The notes beneath the pieces were generated by a model. It was not told the DNA's origin. It did no database searches and saw only the letters and a program-made list of their open reading frames with translations. Below are positions 15,846-24,802 of a stretch of 64,000 nt of DNA, in pieces. Positions within the stretch are counted from its first letter, which is position 1, and each line of letters begins with the position of its first letter. The stretch lies in contig JAHCBA010000001.1 of the NCBI GenBank assembly GCA_019634625.1, positions 124,001 to 188,000 on the forward strand, given 5' to 3'. The stretch comes from Verrucomicrobiia bacterium. Lineage in GTDB: Bacteria > Verrucomicrobiota > Verrucomicrobiia > Limisphaerales > CAIMTB01. The translations under genes were made by a program, and so were the position numbers.

Positions 15846-17717
15846 ATGAACCGCTCCCTCCAACGCATCCTGCTCTCCTGGGCCGATTCTCCCTGGAACT
15901 GGCTCCCCTTCACCCGCCTCCGCCCGCCCCCGCACCAACCCATCCCGGCCGCCTGGATCGCCCTTCATGCCCTCTCCGGAATGGTCTGGTTCGGACTCCC
16001 CATCCTCCTCGCCGCCCGCGGCATCCTCGGACGCTGGAGCGCCCCTGCCTTCCTGATCCCGGGTCTCGTCGGTCTGATTGCCGCCCTGATGTGGCACCTC
16101 ATGCTCCGCGCCGCCTGGAACCGCCGGGCCGCCAGCCTCGCCGCAACCCCCGCCTCCCAGGATTCCGCACCCGGCAGCCTCCCCGCGCCACCCGCTCCAG
16201 CCACCCGCCTCAACCCGCTCGAACGCTGGGTCCTTCAGCCGCTCCTCGTCCTGCTGGTCCTCTACGTCGCCATCACCTTCGTGTACGGCGTCGAGAACCT
16301 CCGCGGCGCCCTTGCCCTCCGCGCCCTGCACCGCGATCTGCAGGCCCAAGGCCTCCCCATCGCCCCCGCCGACCTCCTCCCCCCGCCCGTCCCCGACGAC
16401 CGCAATCTCGCCGTCATCCCCCTGTTCAGTCCGCTCTTCGCCTATGACTCGCTGCCCACGGGGATTCGCTGGCACGACACCAATGCCTACCAGCGCGCCC
16501 AGAAGGCCTTCACCTACGAGGATCCCCGGACCCCGTTCCAGCGCTTTGCGAAGGATCGGGGAACCCCCGTGGGCGCCTGGCCGGACGGCCAACGCCTGGA
16601 CCTCGCCGTCTGGCAGGCCTACTTCGCGTCGCTGCCCGACCGGCCTGAGCCCAACCCGGACGCCTCCCCCGGCGCATCCGTTCTCGCCGCCCTCGATCCC
16701 CTCGAAGATGACCTCGATCAACTTCGTTCCGCCGCACGGTCCCGCCCGGAGAGCCTCTTCCCGCTGCACTACGAGGAAGGATTCCATATGCTGCTGCCCC
16801 ACATGGCAGTCCTGAGACGCACGTCCGAACTCCTCCGGCTCCGCGCGGTCGCCCTCCTCTCCGAGGACCGCACCGACGAGGCTCTCGCCGAGACCCTCCT
16901 CGCCCTCCGCCTCAGCGACGCCATCCGGAACGAGCCCATCCTCATCAGCCTCCTCGTCCGCGTCGTCATCGATCGCACCGCCCTCCAGTCCGTGTGGGAA
17001 GGCTGCCTCGATCGCCGCTGGAACGAATCGCAGCTCCGCACCCTCCAACAGGCCTTCGCCACCCGGCGCTACCTCGACGACATGGCCACCGTCCTCCATG
17101 GGGAACGTGTCTTCGGCAGTCACACCTATGACGTCATGGTCCGGGGCGGAGATCCCCTGCGCACCCTGCTGGGGATGATCGCCGACAACGATCACAGTTT
17201 CGCGTCGTTCATCCGATTCATCCCGCGGGGCTGGATCCGCCAGAACCAGGTTGCCCATTCCCGCCACCTGGGCGTCCTCGTCGACGATCTCCAACGCGCC
17301 CCGTCCCATGCCGCCCTCCCCCCCGGCGATGAGCGCCTCCTCCAAACGATCGACCGGCGATCCCCGTTCACCATCATCGCCGGCATGCTCCTCCCGGCCC
17401 TCGCCAAATCCCACACCCGCGCCTACCACGCCGAAGCCGTCAGCCGCCTCGCCCTCGCCGGCCTCGCCCTCGAACGTCATCGCCTCGCCGAAGGCCGCTA
17501 TCCCGACCGCCTCGACGCCCTCGTCCCCCGATTCCTCGAGTCCGTCCCCATCGATCCCATGGACGGCCAGCCCCTTCGCTATCGCCTCACCGACACCGGC
17601 GACTTCCAGCTCTACTCGGTGGGCGAAGATCACCGCGACGACCACGGCACCCGCCCCCGCCCCGGCATGTCCACCGGCACGCACGCCCCCCGTTCCGGCG
17701 ATCTCGTCTGGCGCTGA
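15846..17717 (+). CDS. membrane protein of unknown function
   Basis: A 623-aa protein that I do not recognise. Three hydrophobic helices lie in the first 175 residues (about 40-60, 62-82 and 130-150), followed by a large soluble region, presumably outside the cytoplasm. The C-terminal segment ALERHRLAEGRYPDRLDALV with SVPIDPMDGQPLRYR resembles the pseudopilin-like tails found on many Verrucomicrobiota and Planctomycetota envelope proteins. The start at 15846 is well supported by AGGAG six nt upstream. It follows the sigma factor and its small membrane partner by 25 bp, so the three form an operon and this is probably the sigma factor's effector or sensor. Confidence 0.82.
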   Translation: MNRSLQRILLSWADSPWNWLPFTRLRPPPHQPIPAAWIALHALSGMVWFGLPILLAARGILGRWSAPAFLIPGLVGLIAALMWHLMLRAAWNRRAASLAATPASQDSAPGSLPAPPAPATRLNPLERWVLQPLLVLLVLYVAITFVYGVENLRGALALRALHRDLQAQGLPIAPADLLPPPVPDDRNLAVIPLFSPLFAYDSLPTGIRWHDTNAYQRAQKAFTYEDPRTPFQRFAKDRGTPVGAWPDGQRLDLAVWQAYFASLPDRPEPNPDASPGASVLAALDPLEDDLDQLRSAARSRPESLFPLHYEEGFHMLLPHMAVLRRTSELLRLRAVALLSEDRTDEALAETLLALRLSDAIRNEPILISLLVRVVIDRTALQSVWEGCLDRRWNESQLRTLQQAFATRRYLDDMATVLHGERVFGSHTYDVMVRGGDPLRTLLGMIADNDHSFASFIRFIPRGWIRQNQVAHSRHLGVLVDDLQRAPSHAALPPGDERLLQTIDRRSPFTIIAGMLLPALAKSHTRAYHAEAVSRLALAGLALERHRLAEGRYPDRLDALVPRFLESVPIDPMDGQPLRYRLTDTGDFQLYSVGEDHRDDHGTRPRPGMSTGTHAPRSGDLVWR

Positions 17718-17750
17718 CCCGTCCGCAACCCGGCCCCAAACCGGCCCCGG

Positions 17751-18662
17751 TCACTCCGCAAACAGCGCCGCGGCAAATGCCCCGGCGTCGAACGGCTGCA
17801 GATCGTCCGCCTGCTCGCCCACGCCGATGAACCGGACGGGCAACCCCAGCTCCTTCCGAATCGCCACCACCATCCCGCCCTTGCTGGTCCCGTCCAGCTT
17901 GGTGATCACCAGGCCCGTCAGCGGCACCGCCTTGTGGAACTCCCGCGCCTGGCTCAGCGCATTCATCCCCGTGGTGGCGTCCAGCACCAGCAGCACCTCG
18001 TGCGGCGCCCCCGGACACTGCTTCCCAATGACCCGGTGCAGCTTCTGAAGCTCCTGCATCAGATTGTGCTTGGTGTGCAACCGCCCCGCCGTGTCCACCA
18101 GCAGGAAGTCCGCCTTCCGCGCCCGCGCCGCCGTCACGGCATCGTGCCCCACGGCCGCCGCATCCGCCCCGTACGCCCCCGCCACCACCGGCACGTCCAG
18201 CCGCTGACCCCATAGCTTCAACTGCTCGATCGCCGCCGCCCGAAACGTGTCGCAGGCCGCGATCACCGACGTCCGGCCCCCGCCCCGCATCCAGTGCGCC
18301 AGCTTCGCCGTCGTCGTCGTCTTCCCCGTCCCGTTCACCCCCACAATCGACACCACCGTCACCTCGCCGCCCCGCGGTTCCAATCCCGCCACGTTGCCCT
18401 CGAACACCCGCTCGACCTCCCGTCGCGCCACCTCCAGCACGTCCTCCCCGCCCCGACCCTGCGATTCGTACGCCTGCCGCACCGCCCCCACAATCTGCTG
18501 CGTCGTCGCCAACCCGAAATCCGCCCCCATCAACGCCGCCTCGATGTCGCCCAGCACATCCGAAGTCAGCTTCGGCGACAGCGTCACGATGCGCTTCAGC
18601 TCGTGCACCAGCCGCTGCTGCGTCTTCTGCAGCCCGCTCCTGATCTTGTCGAAAAATCCCAT
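17751..18662 (-). CDS. ftsY: signal recognition particle receptor FtsY
   Basis: A 303-aa SRP GTPase that docks ribosome-SRP complexes at the inner membrane. The NG core is complete: N domain helices (about 1-95), P-loop GVNGTGKTT at 108-116, the DTFRAAAIEQL insertion-box segment near 138, DTAGR at 190-194 and TKLDG at 254-258. It lacks the long acidic A domain of enterobacterial FtsY, normal for many phyla. The opening MGFFDKIRSGLQKTQQ is typical, which fixes the start. It is the last gene of a minus-strand run nusB-PHP-ftsY with short gaps. Confidence 0.96.
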   Translation of the reverse strand: MGFFDKIRSGLQKTQQRLVHELKRIVTLSPKLTSDVLGDIEAALMGADFGLATTQQIVGAVRQAYESQGRGGEDVLEVARREVERVFEGNVAGLEPRGGEVTVVSIVGVNGTGKTTTTAKLAHWMRGGGRTSVIAACDTFRAAAIEQLKLWGQRLDVPVVAGAYGADAAAVGHDAVTAARARKADFLLVDTAGRLHTKHNLMQELQKLHRVIGKQCPGAPHEVLLVLDATTGMNALSQAREFHKAVPLTGLVITKLDGTSKGGMVVAIRKELGLPVRFIGVGEQADDLQPFDAGAFAAALFAE

Positions 18663-18715
18663 GAAAATATCGCCTTCGCTCGGCCGCCGCCGCCGCCATC
18701 CTCATTCGCCTGTCG

Positions 18716-19558
18716 TCAACCCTCCCCGACCGCACCCCGCACCCCCGATCCATGCCGGGCCCGCAACGCCTCGACATGCTCCCACCCCAGCCGCACCGTG
18801 CCCATCGTCGGCCGGTTCTTGCTCCGGCCGTGACAGTCCGATCCGCCGGTCACCAGCAGCCCGTAGCCCCGCGCCAGACCGAGATACTTCTCCACGGCCG
18901 CCGGGCCGTGCTTCGGGTGATGACATTCCAGCCCGTCCACCCCGAGGCGCACCAGGCGATCGATCATCCTGTCGTCGTGGTTCAACCCGGGATGCGCCAT
19001 CACCGCGATCCCGCCTGCCTCATGGATCAATGCCACCGCCCGCTCGGCCGACATCTTCCACTTCGGCACCCAGCCGGGACGGTTCTTCTTCAGGTAGCGG
19101 TCGAACGCCTCGTCGAGGCTGGTGCAATGACCCCCCGCCACCAGCGCCCGCGCCACATGCGGCCGACCCGGGGCCCGACACGCCGCCAGTTCAAACACCC
19201 GCTCCTCCATCAGGGGAATGCCCAGCGCGTTCAGCCGCGCCACCATCTCCCGCACCCGGTCCTGCCGCACCTTCTGCGCCTCGCCCAACGCGGTCCGAAG
19301 TCCGTCGTGCCCCGTGTCCACCAGATACCCGAGGATGTGCAATTCCCGCCCCTTCAGCTCCGCCGTGATCTCCGTCCCCGTCAGAAATCCAATCCCCGCC
19401 CGCTCCGCCAGCCCCGCCACCTCCGCACACCCCTCGATCGTGTCGTGATCCGTCAACGCAATCGCCGACAACCCGTGCCCGGTCGCCGCCTCCACCAACT
19501 CGGACGGCGTGTACGTGCCGTCCGAATGACGTGTGTGAAGGTGCAGGTCGGCGACCAT
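18716..19558 (-). CDS. PHP-domain phosphoesterase (YciV/TrpH-like)
   Basis: A 280-aa protein. The PHP metal site is visible from the start: MVADLHLHTRHSDG (HxH), LTDHDTIEG, GTEIT, and C-terminal MAHPGLN and GGSDCHG. This is the layout of the YciV/TrpH group, which in studied bacteria are 5'-3' exonucleases or 3',5'-nucleoside bisphosphate phosphatases acting in the cytoplasm. The start ATG at 19558 opens directly on the first motif. It lies 22 bp after nusB and 53 bp before ftsY. Confidence 0.9.
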   Translation of the reverse strand: MVADLHLHTRHSDGTYTPSELVEAATGHGLSAIALTDHDTIEGCAEVAGLAERAGIGFLTGTEITAELKGRELHILGYLVDTGHDGLRTALGEAQKVRQDRVREMVARLNALGIPLMEERVFELAACRAPGRPHVARALVAGGHCTSLDEAFDRYLKKNRPGWVPKWKMSAERAVALIHEAGGIAVMAHPGLNHDDRMIDRLVRLGVDGLECHHPKHGPAAVEKYLGLARGYGLLVTGGSDCHGRSKNRPTMGTVRLGWEHVEALRARHGSGVRGAVGEG

Positions 19559-19580
19559 CGAACATCATCCCGCCCGCCGC

Positions 19581-20087
19581 TCAGGCGCCCGCCGGCTCCC
19601 TTGCCGGACGATTCAATTCCCCCTTGATCCGGTCCAGTATCCCGTTCACGAACTTCCCGCTGTCCGCCGTCGAAAACTTCCGCGCAATCTCGATCGCCTC
19701 GTTGATCGTCACCACCGGCGGAATGTCCTCCCGATACTGGAGTTCATACACCGCCATCCGCAGCAGACTCCGGTCCACCGACGCCAGCCGGTTCAGCGAC
19801 CAGTTGATCATCACCTCGCTCAACCGCCGGTCGATGTCCTCCCGCCGGGTCAACGTCCCCCGGATCAACCCGTCGGCAAACACCCGGATCTCCGCCTCCT
19901 CCACCGTGGGCCCCGGCGGCGGCTCGCCCTCCCCCACCGGCCGCTCCACCCCGCGCTCGGACCGCATCACCGCAAACTGCTCCTCCCAGAAGGCATCCAG
20001 TTCCCTGCCGAGATCCTCCATCGGATTCACCTCGTGCTGGAACAGGAACTGCAACGCCTTTTCCCGGGCCACCCGTCGCAACCGCAT
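19581..20087 (-). CDS. nusB: transcription antitermination protein NusB
   Basis: A 168-aa RNA-binding protein that acts with NusE/S10 in rRNA antitermination. The N-terminal RRVAREKALQFLFQ and the C-terminal block NRLASVDRSLLRMAVYELQY with VVTINEAIEIARKFSTADSG and FVNGILDRI are hallmark NusB. An acidic insert at about 45-65 makes it longer than the 140-aa norm. The start is ATG at 20087 with AAGGTG 7 nt upstream; a much longer frame continues through the adjacent repeat element and is not coding. First gene of nusB-PHP-ftsY. Confidence 0.95.
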   Translation of the reverse strand: MRLRRVAREKALQFLFQHEVNPMEDLGRELDAFWEEQFAVMRSERGVERPVGEGEPPPGPTVEEAEIRVFADGLIRGTLTRREDIDRRLSEVMINWSLNRLASVDRSLLRMAVYELQYREDIPPVVTINEAIEIARKFSTADSGKFVNGILDRIKGELNRPAREPAGA

Positions 20088-20131
20088 GCCGTCACCTTGC
20101 CGGACCCGGACCCCACCCGTCAAACGCCGCA

Positions 20132-20290
20132 GTGCATCCCGGAGTTGTGGGTAGAGGTGCGAACTCCGCCAAATGGCGCTTCGGAGGGCCGGGTTCCACG
20201 AGGCCGCAACGGTGTGGAGCGTTGGGTTGAGGACTCGCGGAGCTCGTCCCTCCGATTCGCTGGCCCGGTACCGACAACCTGGGGATGCAC
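20132..20290. repeat. repeat A, full 159-bp copy 2
   Basis: Starts GTGCATCCCGGAGTTGTGGG and ends with the inverted form ...GGGGATGCAC. Inside, a second inverted pair (CGGAGGGCCGGGTTCCACGA and the complement of GGACTCGCGGAGCTCGTCCC) makes the element a long imperfect hairpin. Exactly 159 bp, as are copies 3, 4 and 5. It lies between the divergent nusB and VC0807-family genes. Confidence 0.9.
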
Positions 20291-20362
20291 CGCAAACGCC
20301 GCCTCCCCCCAACTCGGACTTGCCCTCCACCCCAGGCAACGGAAGTGTCGGCCAAACTCACC

Positions 20363-21100
20363 ATGGATACCTCACCGGTCGCGACGTCCACCCCCGCCCC
20401 CGCCCCGCCCCGCGAAAACCTCTGGATCAATCTCCTCTGCAATGCCGTCTTCCCCGCCGTCATCCTCACCACCCTCAGCAAGGAACACCGCCTCGGCCCC
20501 ATGTGGGCCCTCATCGTCGCCGTCTCCCTGCCCCTCACCTACGGCATCTACGACCTCGCCTCCCGCCGGAAATGGAACGTCTTCTCCGTCCTCGGCGTCA
20601 TCAGCATCTCCCTCACCGGCGGCTTCGGCCTGTTCAAACTCTCCGGCCTCTGGTTCGCCATCAAGGAAGCCGCCGTCCCCCTCGTCCTCGGTGCCGCCGT
20701 CCCCCTCACCCTCCACACCCGCCAGCCCCTCGTCCGTATCCTCGTCTGCAACGAGCAGATCATGAACATGCCCAAGGTCGAGGCCGCCCTCCACGCCGCC
20801 AACGCCTGGCCCGCCTTCCAGGCCCTCCTCCGCCGCGTCTCCTGGATCATCGCCGGCTCGTTCGCCCTCAGCGCCACCCTCAACTTCTTCCTCGCCCTCT
20901 GGATCCTCCGCAGCCCCTCCGGCACCCCCGAGTTCGCCGAGGAACTCGGCCGCCTCACCGTCCTCAGCTATCCCGTCATCACCCTCCCCACCATGGTCGT
21001 CATGATGTTCGCCCTCTGGAAACTCATCGCCGGCCTCGAAAAACTGACCGGCCTCTCCGGCGAGGAGCTGTTCCACGACCGCCGCACCAAAGCCCCCTGA
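20363..21100 (+). CDS. VC0807-family multi-pass membrane protein
   Basis: A 245-aa protein with about five or six hydrophobic helices (LWINLLCNAVFPAVILTTL, GPMWALIVAVSLPLTYGIY, a central ISLTGGFGLFKL region, and VLSYPVITLPTMVVMMFALW near the C-terminus). The pattern matches the uncharacterised VC0807 family. Function is unknown. The start chosen is ATG at 20363; an in-frame ATG at 20285 lies inside the repeat element and would add a basic, Pro-rich leader, so it is less likely. It is transcribed alone. Confidence 0.8.
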   Translation: MDTSPVATSTPAPAPPRENLWINLLCNAVFPAVILTTLSKEHRLGPMWALIVAVSLPLTYGIYDLASRRKWNVFSVLGVISISLTGGFGLFKLSGLWFAIKEAAVPLVLGAAVPLTLHTRQPLVRILVCNEQIMNMPKVEAALHAANAWPAFQALLRRVSWIIAGSFALSATLNFFLALWILRSPSGTPEFAEELGRLTVLSYPVITLPTMVVMMFALWKLIAGLEKLTGLSGEELFHDRRTKAP

Positions 21101-21397
21101 ACCCCACCCCGAAAACCTTCTCAAACCCAGCCCGCCCGCTCCGCCCTCCGCCCTCCGCCCTTCGCCCTTTGCCCTTTTTCCACCCGGGTTTCATTTTTGT
21201 CCCAGGAATGGCTTGACCTCTCACCCTCATTGCCGATTCTTGGCGCGTCACCGATGGCGGCATCGCAGGGCGTCGTAGCTGCCCTGCACGGCTCGAGGGG
21301 ACGGGTTGAGCGCTTCACGCGCTAGGGAAGGGATGAGCCGGCCTGACCACCCAAGATCAAGGGTTGTCGCTGTCACGAACAGTTAAGCCGTTCCATC
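21101..21397. other. intergenic leader upstream of the first FN3/Ig-repeat gene
   Basis: About 300 bp without a gene. It contains a CTCCGCC/CTTCGCC low-complexity tract near 21136-21175, followed by a less C-rich stretch from 21210 to 21395 that probably holds the promoter and leader of the secreted protein. I see no recognisable riboswitch fold. Confidence 0.5.
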
Positions 21398-24232
21398 GTG
21401 CAATCCCGAATCCTGGGGTCGTGCAGACCCGTATCCTTGTGTCTCGTCGTCATGACCTTCATGGCGACCCTCACCTCCTCCCTTCATGCCACCTCCGTCG
21501 GCCTGGCATGGAATCCCAACCCGGAACCCGATGTCGTCGGGTACCGCGTCTATCGAGGCACCCAGAGCGGTGCCTATGACTGGGTCCAGGATGCCGGCCC
21601 GGAGCCCTCGGCGACCATCACCGGCCTGCAAACCGGGCAGATCTACTACTTCGTCGTGACCGCACGCAACCGGGCCGGCCTCGAAAGCAGTCCCTCCAAG
21701 GAAGTCCAGTTCGAGGTCCCCGGCGGCAGAGGCTCCCGCCCCGTTGCCCTCTCCGACTCCGGTACCCTCTCCGCCTCCTCCTCCCTCGCCTTCACCCTCT
21801 CCGGATCCGACCCCGACGGCGATGCGCTCGCCTTTGTCGTCACGGCGCCGCCCAACCACGGATCCCTCTCCGGCAAACCGCCCCAGCTCATCTACACGCC
21901 CGATCCCGGCTTCAGTGGCACCGATTCCCTCCAGTTCACCGTCAGCGACGGCAACCTCGTCTCGTCGCCAGCCACCTTCTTTCTCCATGTCTTCGCCCCC
22001 AACCGTCCCCCGGTCGCCTTCCCCGGTTCATGGACCCAGTCGGGCACCGCAACGCTCAACCTGACCCTCGAAGGCGACGACCCGGACGGAGACCCGCTCG
22101 CTTTCCTCGTCACCACCCCCCCCTCCAAGGGCACCCTCTCCGGAACCGCCCCCAAACTCACCTACCGGCCCTTCGCCGGCGCCAGCGGCACGGATAGCTT
22201 CGAGTTCGCGGTCCATGACGGCGCCCTCACCTCAGCCCCGGCCACCGTTTCCATCGTCCTCGCCAGCGCCAACACGCCCCCCGTCGCCCACCCCAGGTTC
22301 CTGACCATCGAGGCCGATTCCACCATTCCCTTCACCCTCCGCGCCACCGATCCGGAAGGGGACTTCTTGACCTTCGCCGTCATCGAGTTCCCTTCCCACG
22401 GGGTCCTTTCGGGATCGCCGCCCAAGGTCCAGTACTCCCCCAACCCCGGCTTCACCGGGATCGATACCCTCCGCTTCGTCGCCAACGACGGCGAATTCAC
22501 CTCCCTCCCGTCCACCGTGACCTTCACCGTGGTCTCCGCCAACCGCCCCCCGGTCGCCACCCCGTTCTCCATCTCGGGAGCGGCGGATACCTCCCTTCCC
22601 ATGACGCTCTCGGGCCAGGATCCCGACGGCGACGCCCTCTCCTTCCAAATCGTCCGCCCCCCGACCCACGGATCCCTCTCCGGCAGTCCCCCCTCGATTC
22701 TCTACCAGCCGGCATCCGGATTCTCGGGCGCGGACTCCTTTGAGTTCCGGGTCAGCGACGGTTCCAACTTCTCCACCCCGGCCACCGTCTCCATCACCGT
22801 GCTCCCCCAAAACCAGGCGCCCGTCGCCCACCAACTCTCGATCAAGCTGTCCGCCGATTCCTCCCAGTCGTTTCAAATCACCGGCTCCGATCCCGACGGC
22901 GATCCCATCACCTTCCAGGTCACCCGTCATCCCTCCTCCGGAACCCTCACCGGTACGGCCCCCAACCTCACCTACCGCCCCAATCCCGGCTTCTCCGGCT
23001 CCGACTCCATCCGCTTCACCGTCAGCGACGGATCCCTGACCTCCACCCCCGCCACCGTCCTCTTCAGCGTCACCACCCCCAATCGCGCCCCGGTCGCCCA
23101 ACCCCTCTCCCTCAGCACCACCCAGGGAACCCAGCTCCCCCTGACGCTCGCCGGCTCTGACCCCGATGGCGATCCCATCTCCTTTCACATCAGCAAGGGC
23201 CCCTCCAACGGCACCCTCACCGGCAAGCCGCCCCTGGTGACCTACCTGCCTGGACCCGGCTTCCTCGGATCGGACTCCTTCCAGTTCGTCGTCTCCGACG
23301 GCAAGACCGACTCCGCCCCCGCCACCGTGTCCCTCAAGGTCAACCCCCTCAACAGCCCCCCGGTTGCCATCGCCGCCAGCCTGTTCACCGGATTCAATAT
23401 GCCGCTCCCCCTCGTCCTCGTCGGCCTTGACCCCGATGGCGATCCCTTGTCCTTCCACATCGACCGCCTCCCCGGAAACGGCTTCCTCTCCGGCACCCCC
23501 CCCATTCTCACCTACTGGCCCAGGGGCAATTTCTCCGGTTCGGACTCCTTCTCGTTCCGTGTCTCGGACGGACATCACACCTCCGAATCCGCCACCATCT
23601 CCCTCAGCGTCCTCTCCATTCGCCTGGCCTCCTCCTCCGCCTCCATCGAGGATTCCGAACTGGCTCCCGAACTGGCAACGGATGCCCCGCCCCCGCAGGA
23701 AACCCTCCTCGTCACCAGGGAAGGCTCCACCTCCTCCCTCCTCTCAGGCGCCAGCCACCTCGGCGGCGAACGCACGGAGGCCGCCTCCACCCAACAACCC
23801 CGCATCGCCCCGGGTCAGCCGCCCATGGCCGGCTCCCTGGAACTCGCTCCCGACGGCTCGTTCCTCTATCGCCACCTCCGTCCAGGCACCTTCACCGACC
23901 AGTTCTCGTACTGGGTCCTCGACGGCGACGAACCCCTCTTCGAAACCGTCGTGCCCATCCATATCCTTCAGTGGGCCCACGTCGAAATCCACGGTGCCAA
24001 CCTCCGTCTCGAGTTCTACGTCGCCCCCGGCGCCGACTATCACGTCGAACTTCAGGAATTCCCCTACGACCCCGCCGCCCCCTGGCACCCGATGATCGCC
24101 TTCCCGGCCCATGCCGCCGGAATCGTCACCGTCTGGGATCATCTCCCGCCCGCCGACCAGCCCCGGTCCTATCGCGTACGCTGCATCACCCCCCACAGCG
24201 AATGGACCTACACGCTCCCCGCTAGGCCGTAA
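21398..24232 (+). CDS. secreted FN3 plus tandem Ig-like (cadherin/tandem-95) repeat protein
   Basis: A 944-aa exported protein. The N-terminus has basic residues, a hydrophobic stretch (VSLCLVVMTFMATLTSSLHA) and a likely cleavage after Ala, then an FN3-like domain (VGLAWNPNPEPDVVGYRVY, IYYFVVTARNRAGLES). Seven or eight repeats of about 90 residues follow, each with N-PPVA, SDPDGD, G-L-G, YTP-PGF-G-DS and F-VSDG, the pattern of cadherin-like/tandem-95 Ig repeats that bind calcium through DPDGD. The C-terminal 150 residues are non-repetitive. The start is GTG at 21398, which keeps a full signal peptide; ATG at 21452 would lose the basic region. A paralogue follows at 24803. It is probably an adhesin or matrix protein. 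Confidence 0.85.
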   Translation: MQSRILGSCRPVSLCLVVMTFMATLTSSLHATSVGLAWNPNPEPDVVGYRVYRGTQSGAYDWVQDAGPEPSATITGLQTGQIYYFVVTARNRAGLESSPSKEVQFEVPGGRGSRPVALSDSGTLSASSSLAFTLSGSDPDGDALAFVVTAPPNHGSLSGKPPQLIYTPDPGFSGTDSLQFTVSDGNLVSSPATFFLHVFAPNRPPVAFPGSWTQSGTATLNLTLEGDDPDGDPLAFLVTTPPSKGTLSGTAPKLTYRPFAGASGTDSFEFAVHDGALTSAPATVSIVLASANTPPVAHPRFLTIEADSTIPFTLRATDPEGDFLTFAVIEFPSHGVLSGSPPKVQYSPNPGFTGIDTLRFVANDGEFTSLPSTVTFTVVSANRPPVATPFSISGAADTSLPMTLSGQDPDGDALSFQIVRPPTHGSLSGSPPSILYQPASGFSGADSFEFRVSDGSNFSTPATVSITVLPQNQAPVAHQLSIKLSADSSQSFQITGSDPDGDPITFQVTRHPSSGTLTGTAPNLTYRPNPGFSGSDSIRFTVSDGSLTSTPATVLFSVTTPNRAPVAQPLSLSTTQGTQLPLTLAGSDPDGDPISFHISKGPSNGTLTGKPPLVTYLPGPGFLGSDSFQFVVSDGKTDSAPATVSLKVNPLNSPPVAIAASLFTGFNMPLPLVLVGLDPDGDPLSFHIDRLPGNGFLSGTPPILTYWPRGNFSGSDSFSFRVSDGHHTSESATISLSVLSIRLASSSASIEDSELAPELATDAPPPQETLLVTREGSTSSLLSGASHLGGERTEAASTQQPRIAPGQPPMAGSLELAPDGSFLYRHLRPGTFTDQFSYWVLDGDEPLFETVVPIHILQWAHVEIHGANLRLEFYVAPGADYHVELQEFPYDPAAPWHPMIAFPAHAAGIVTVWDHLPPADQPRSYRVRCITPHSEWTYTLPARP

Positions 24233-24300
24233 CTCTCGCGCGACCCGCCAGGTCCCGGGTACCCCAATCCGCGACCCACACCCGCCCCCCTGGGGGCCCT

Positions 24301-24349
24301 GACCGCCCGGCCATCCTTCCCTCGGAAGGATCGCCGGGCGGTCCATTTT
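24301..24349 (+). terminator. rho-independent terminator
   Basis: The 11-bp outer stem GACCGCCCGGC (24301-24311) pairs with GCCGGGCGGTC (24333-24343). An inner stem ATCCTTCC/GGAAGGAT stacks on it, and CATTTTC follows. It terminates the first FN3/Ig-repeat gene 68 bp after its stop. Confidence 0.85.
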
Positions 24350-24802
24350 CAGCCTCCTCTCCCCCGGCATTCGTCACGAACAACCCTCTGGAACACCCTC
24401 TCTCCGTCTGTTGCCCCCCCTCCTGGACTCTCTTCCCCTCCCCTTCCGCTGATCCCGCCTAACCCCTTCGCACTGTGACGGCAGGATCGCGAAACGCGCC
24501 CGCGTTGCCCCCCTTCGCCTGAACCGACTTTACGGCGTCAACAAGAATTTTCGCCTCAGTCGATTCAGGTTTTCCAACCGGATCCGATAACTCCAAGTGG
24601 TTGGACATCATAGATTTAAACCAAATCAACCTAATCCACGAATGTTAGGCCTGCATACCTACTCAACCCCCGCTGAGTCGCCGTTCGACAAGCAGGTTCG
24701 CCTAGGAAATTCAGGCAGTCGATCGACTCCCATCCGCCGCTAAGCCGACGCCGCCATGTCGGCGCCCGTAGCAACCGATTCCAAAGTCAACCACCAAGTC
24801 GT
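24350..24802. other. intergenic leader upstream of the second FN3/Ig-repeat gene
   Basis: About 450 bp with no ORF. From about 24530 to 24700 it is notably A/T-richer (for example AACAAGAATTTTCG and ATAGATTTAAACCAAATCAA) and not C-skewed, probably promoter and 5' leader. A GC-rich inverted pair GCCGACGCCGCCATGTCGGC occurs at about 24742-24761. I found no match to a known riboswitch. Confidence 0.5.

Noticed and set aside
21101-24802. Riboswitch (for example c-di-GMP type) in the leaders of the FN3/Ig-repeat genes
   Set aside because: I looked for the conserved loop sequences and could not align either leader to a known class; a covariance-model search would settle it.
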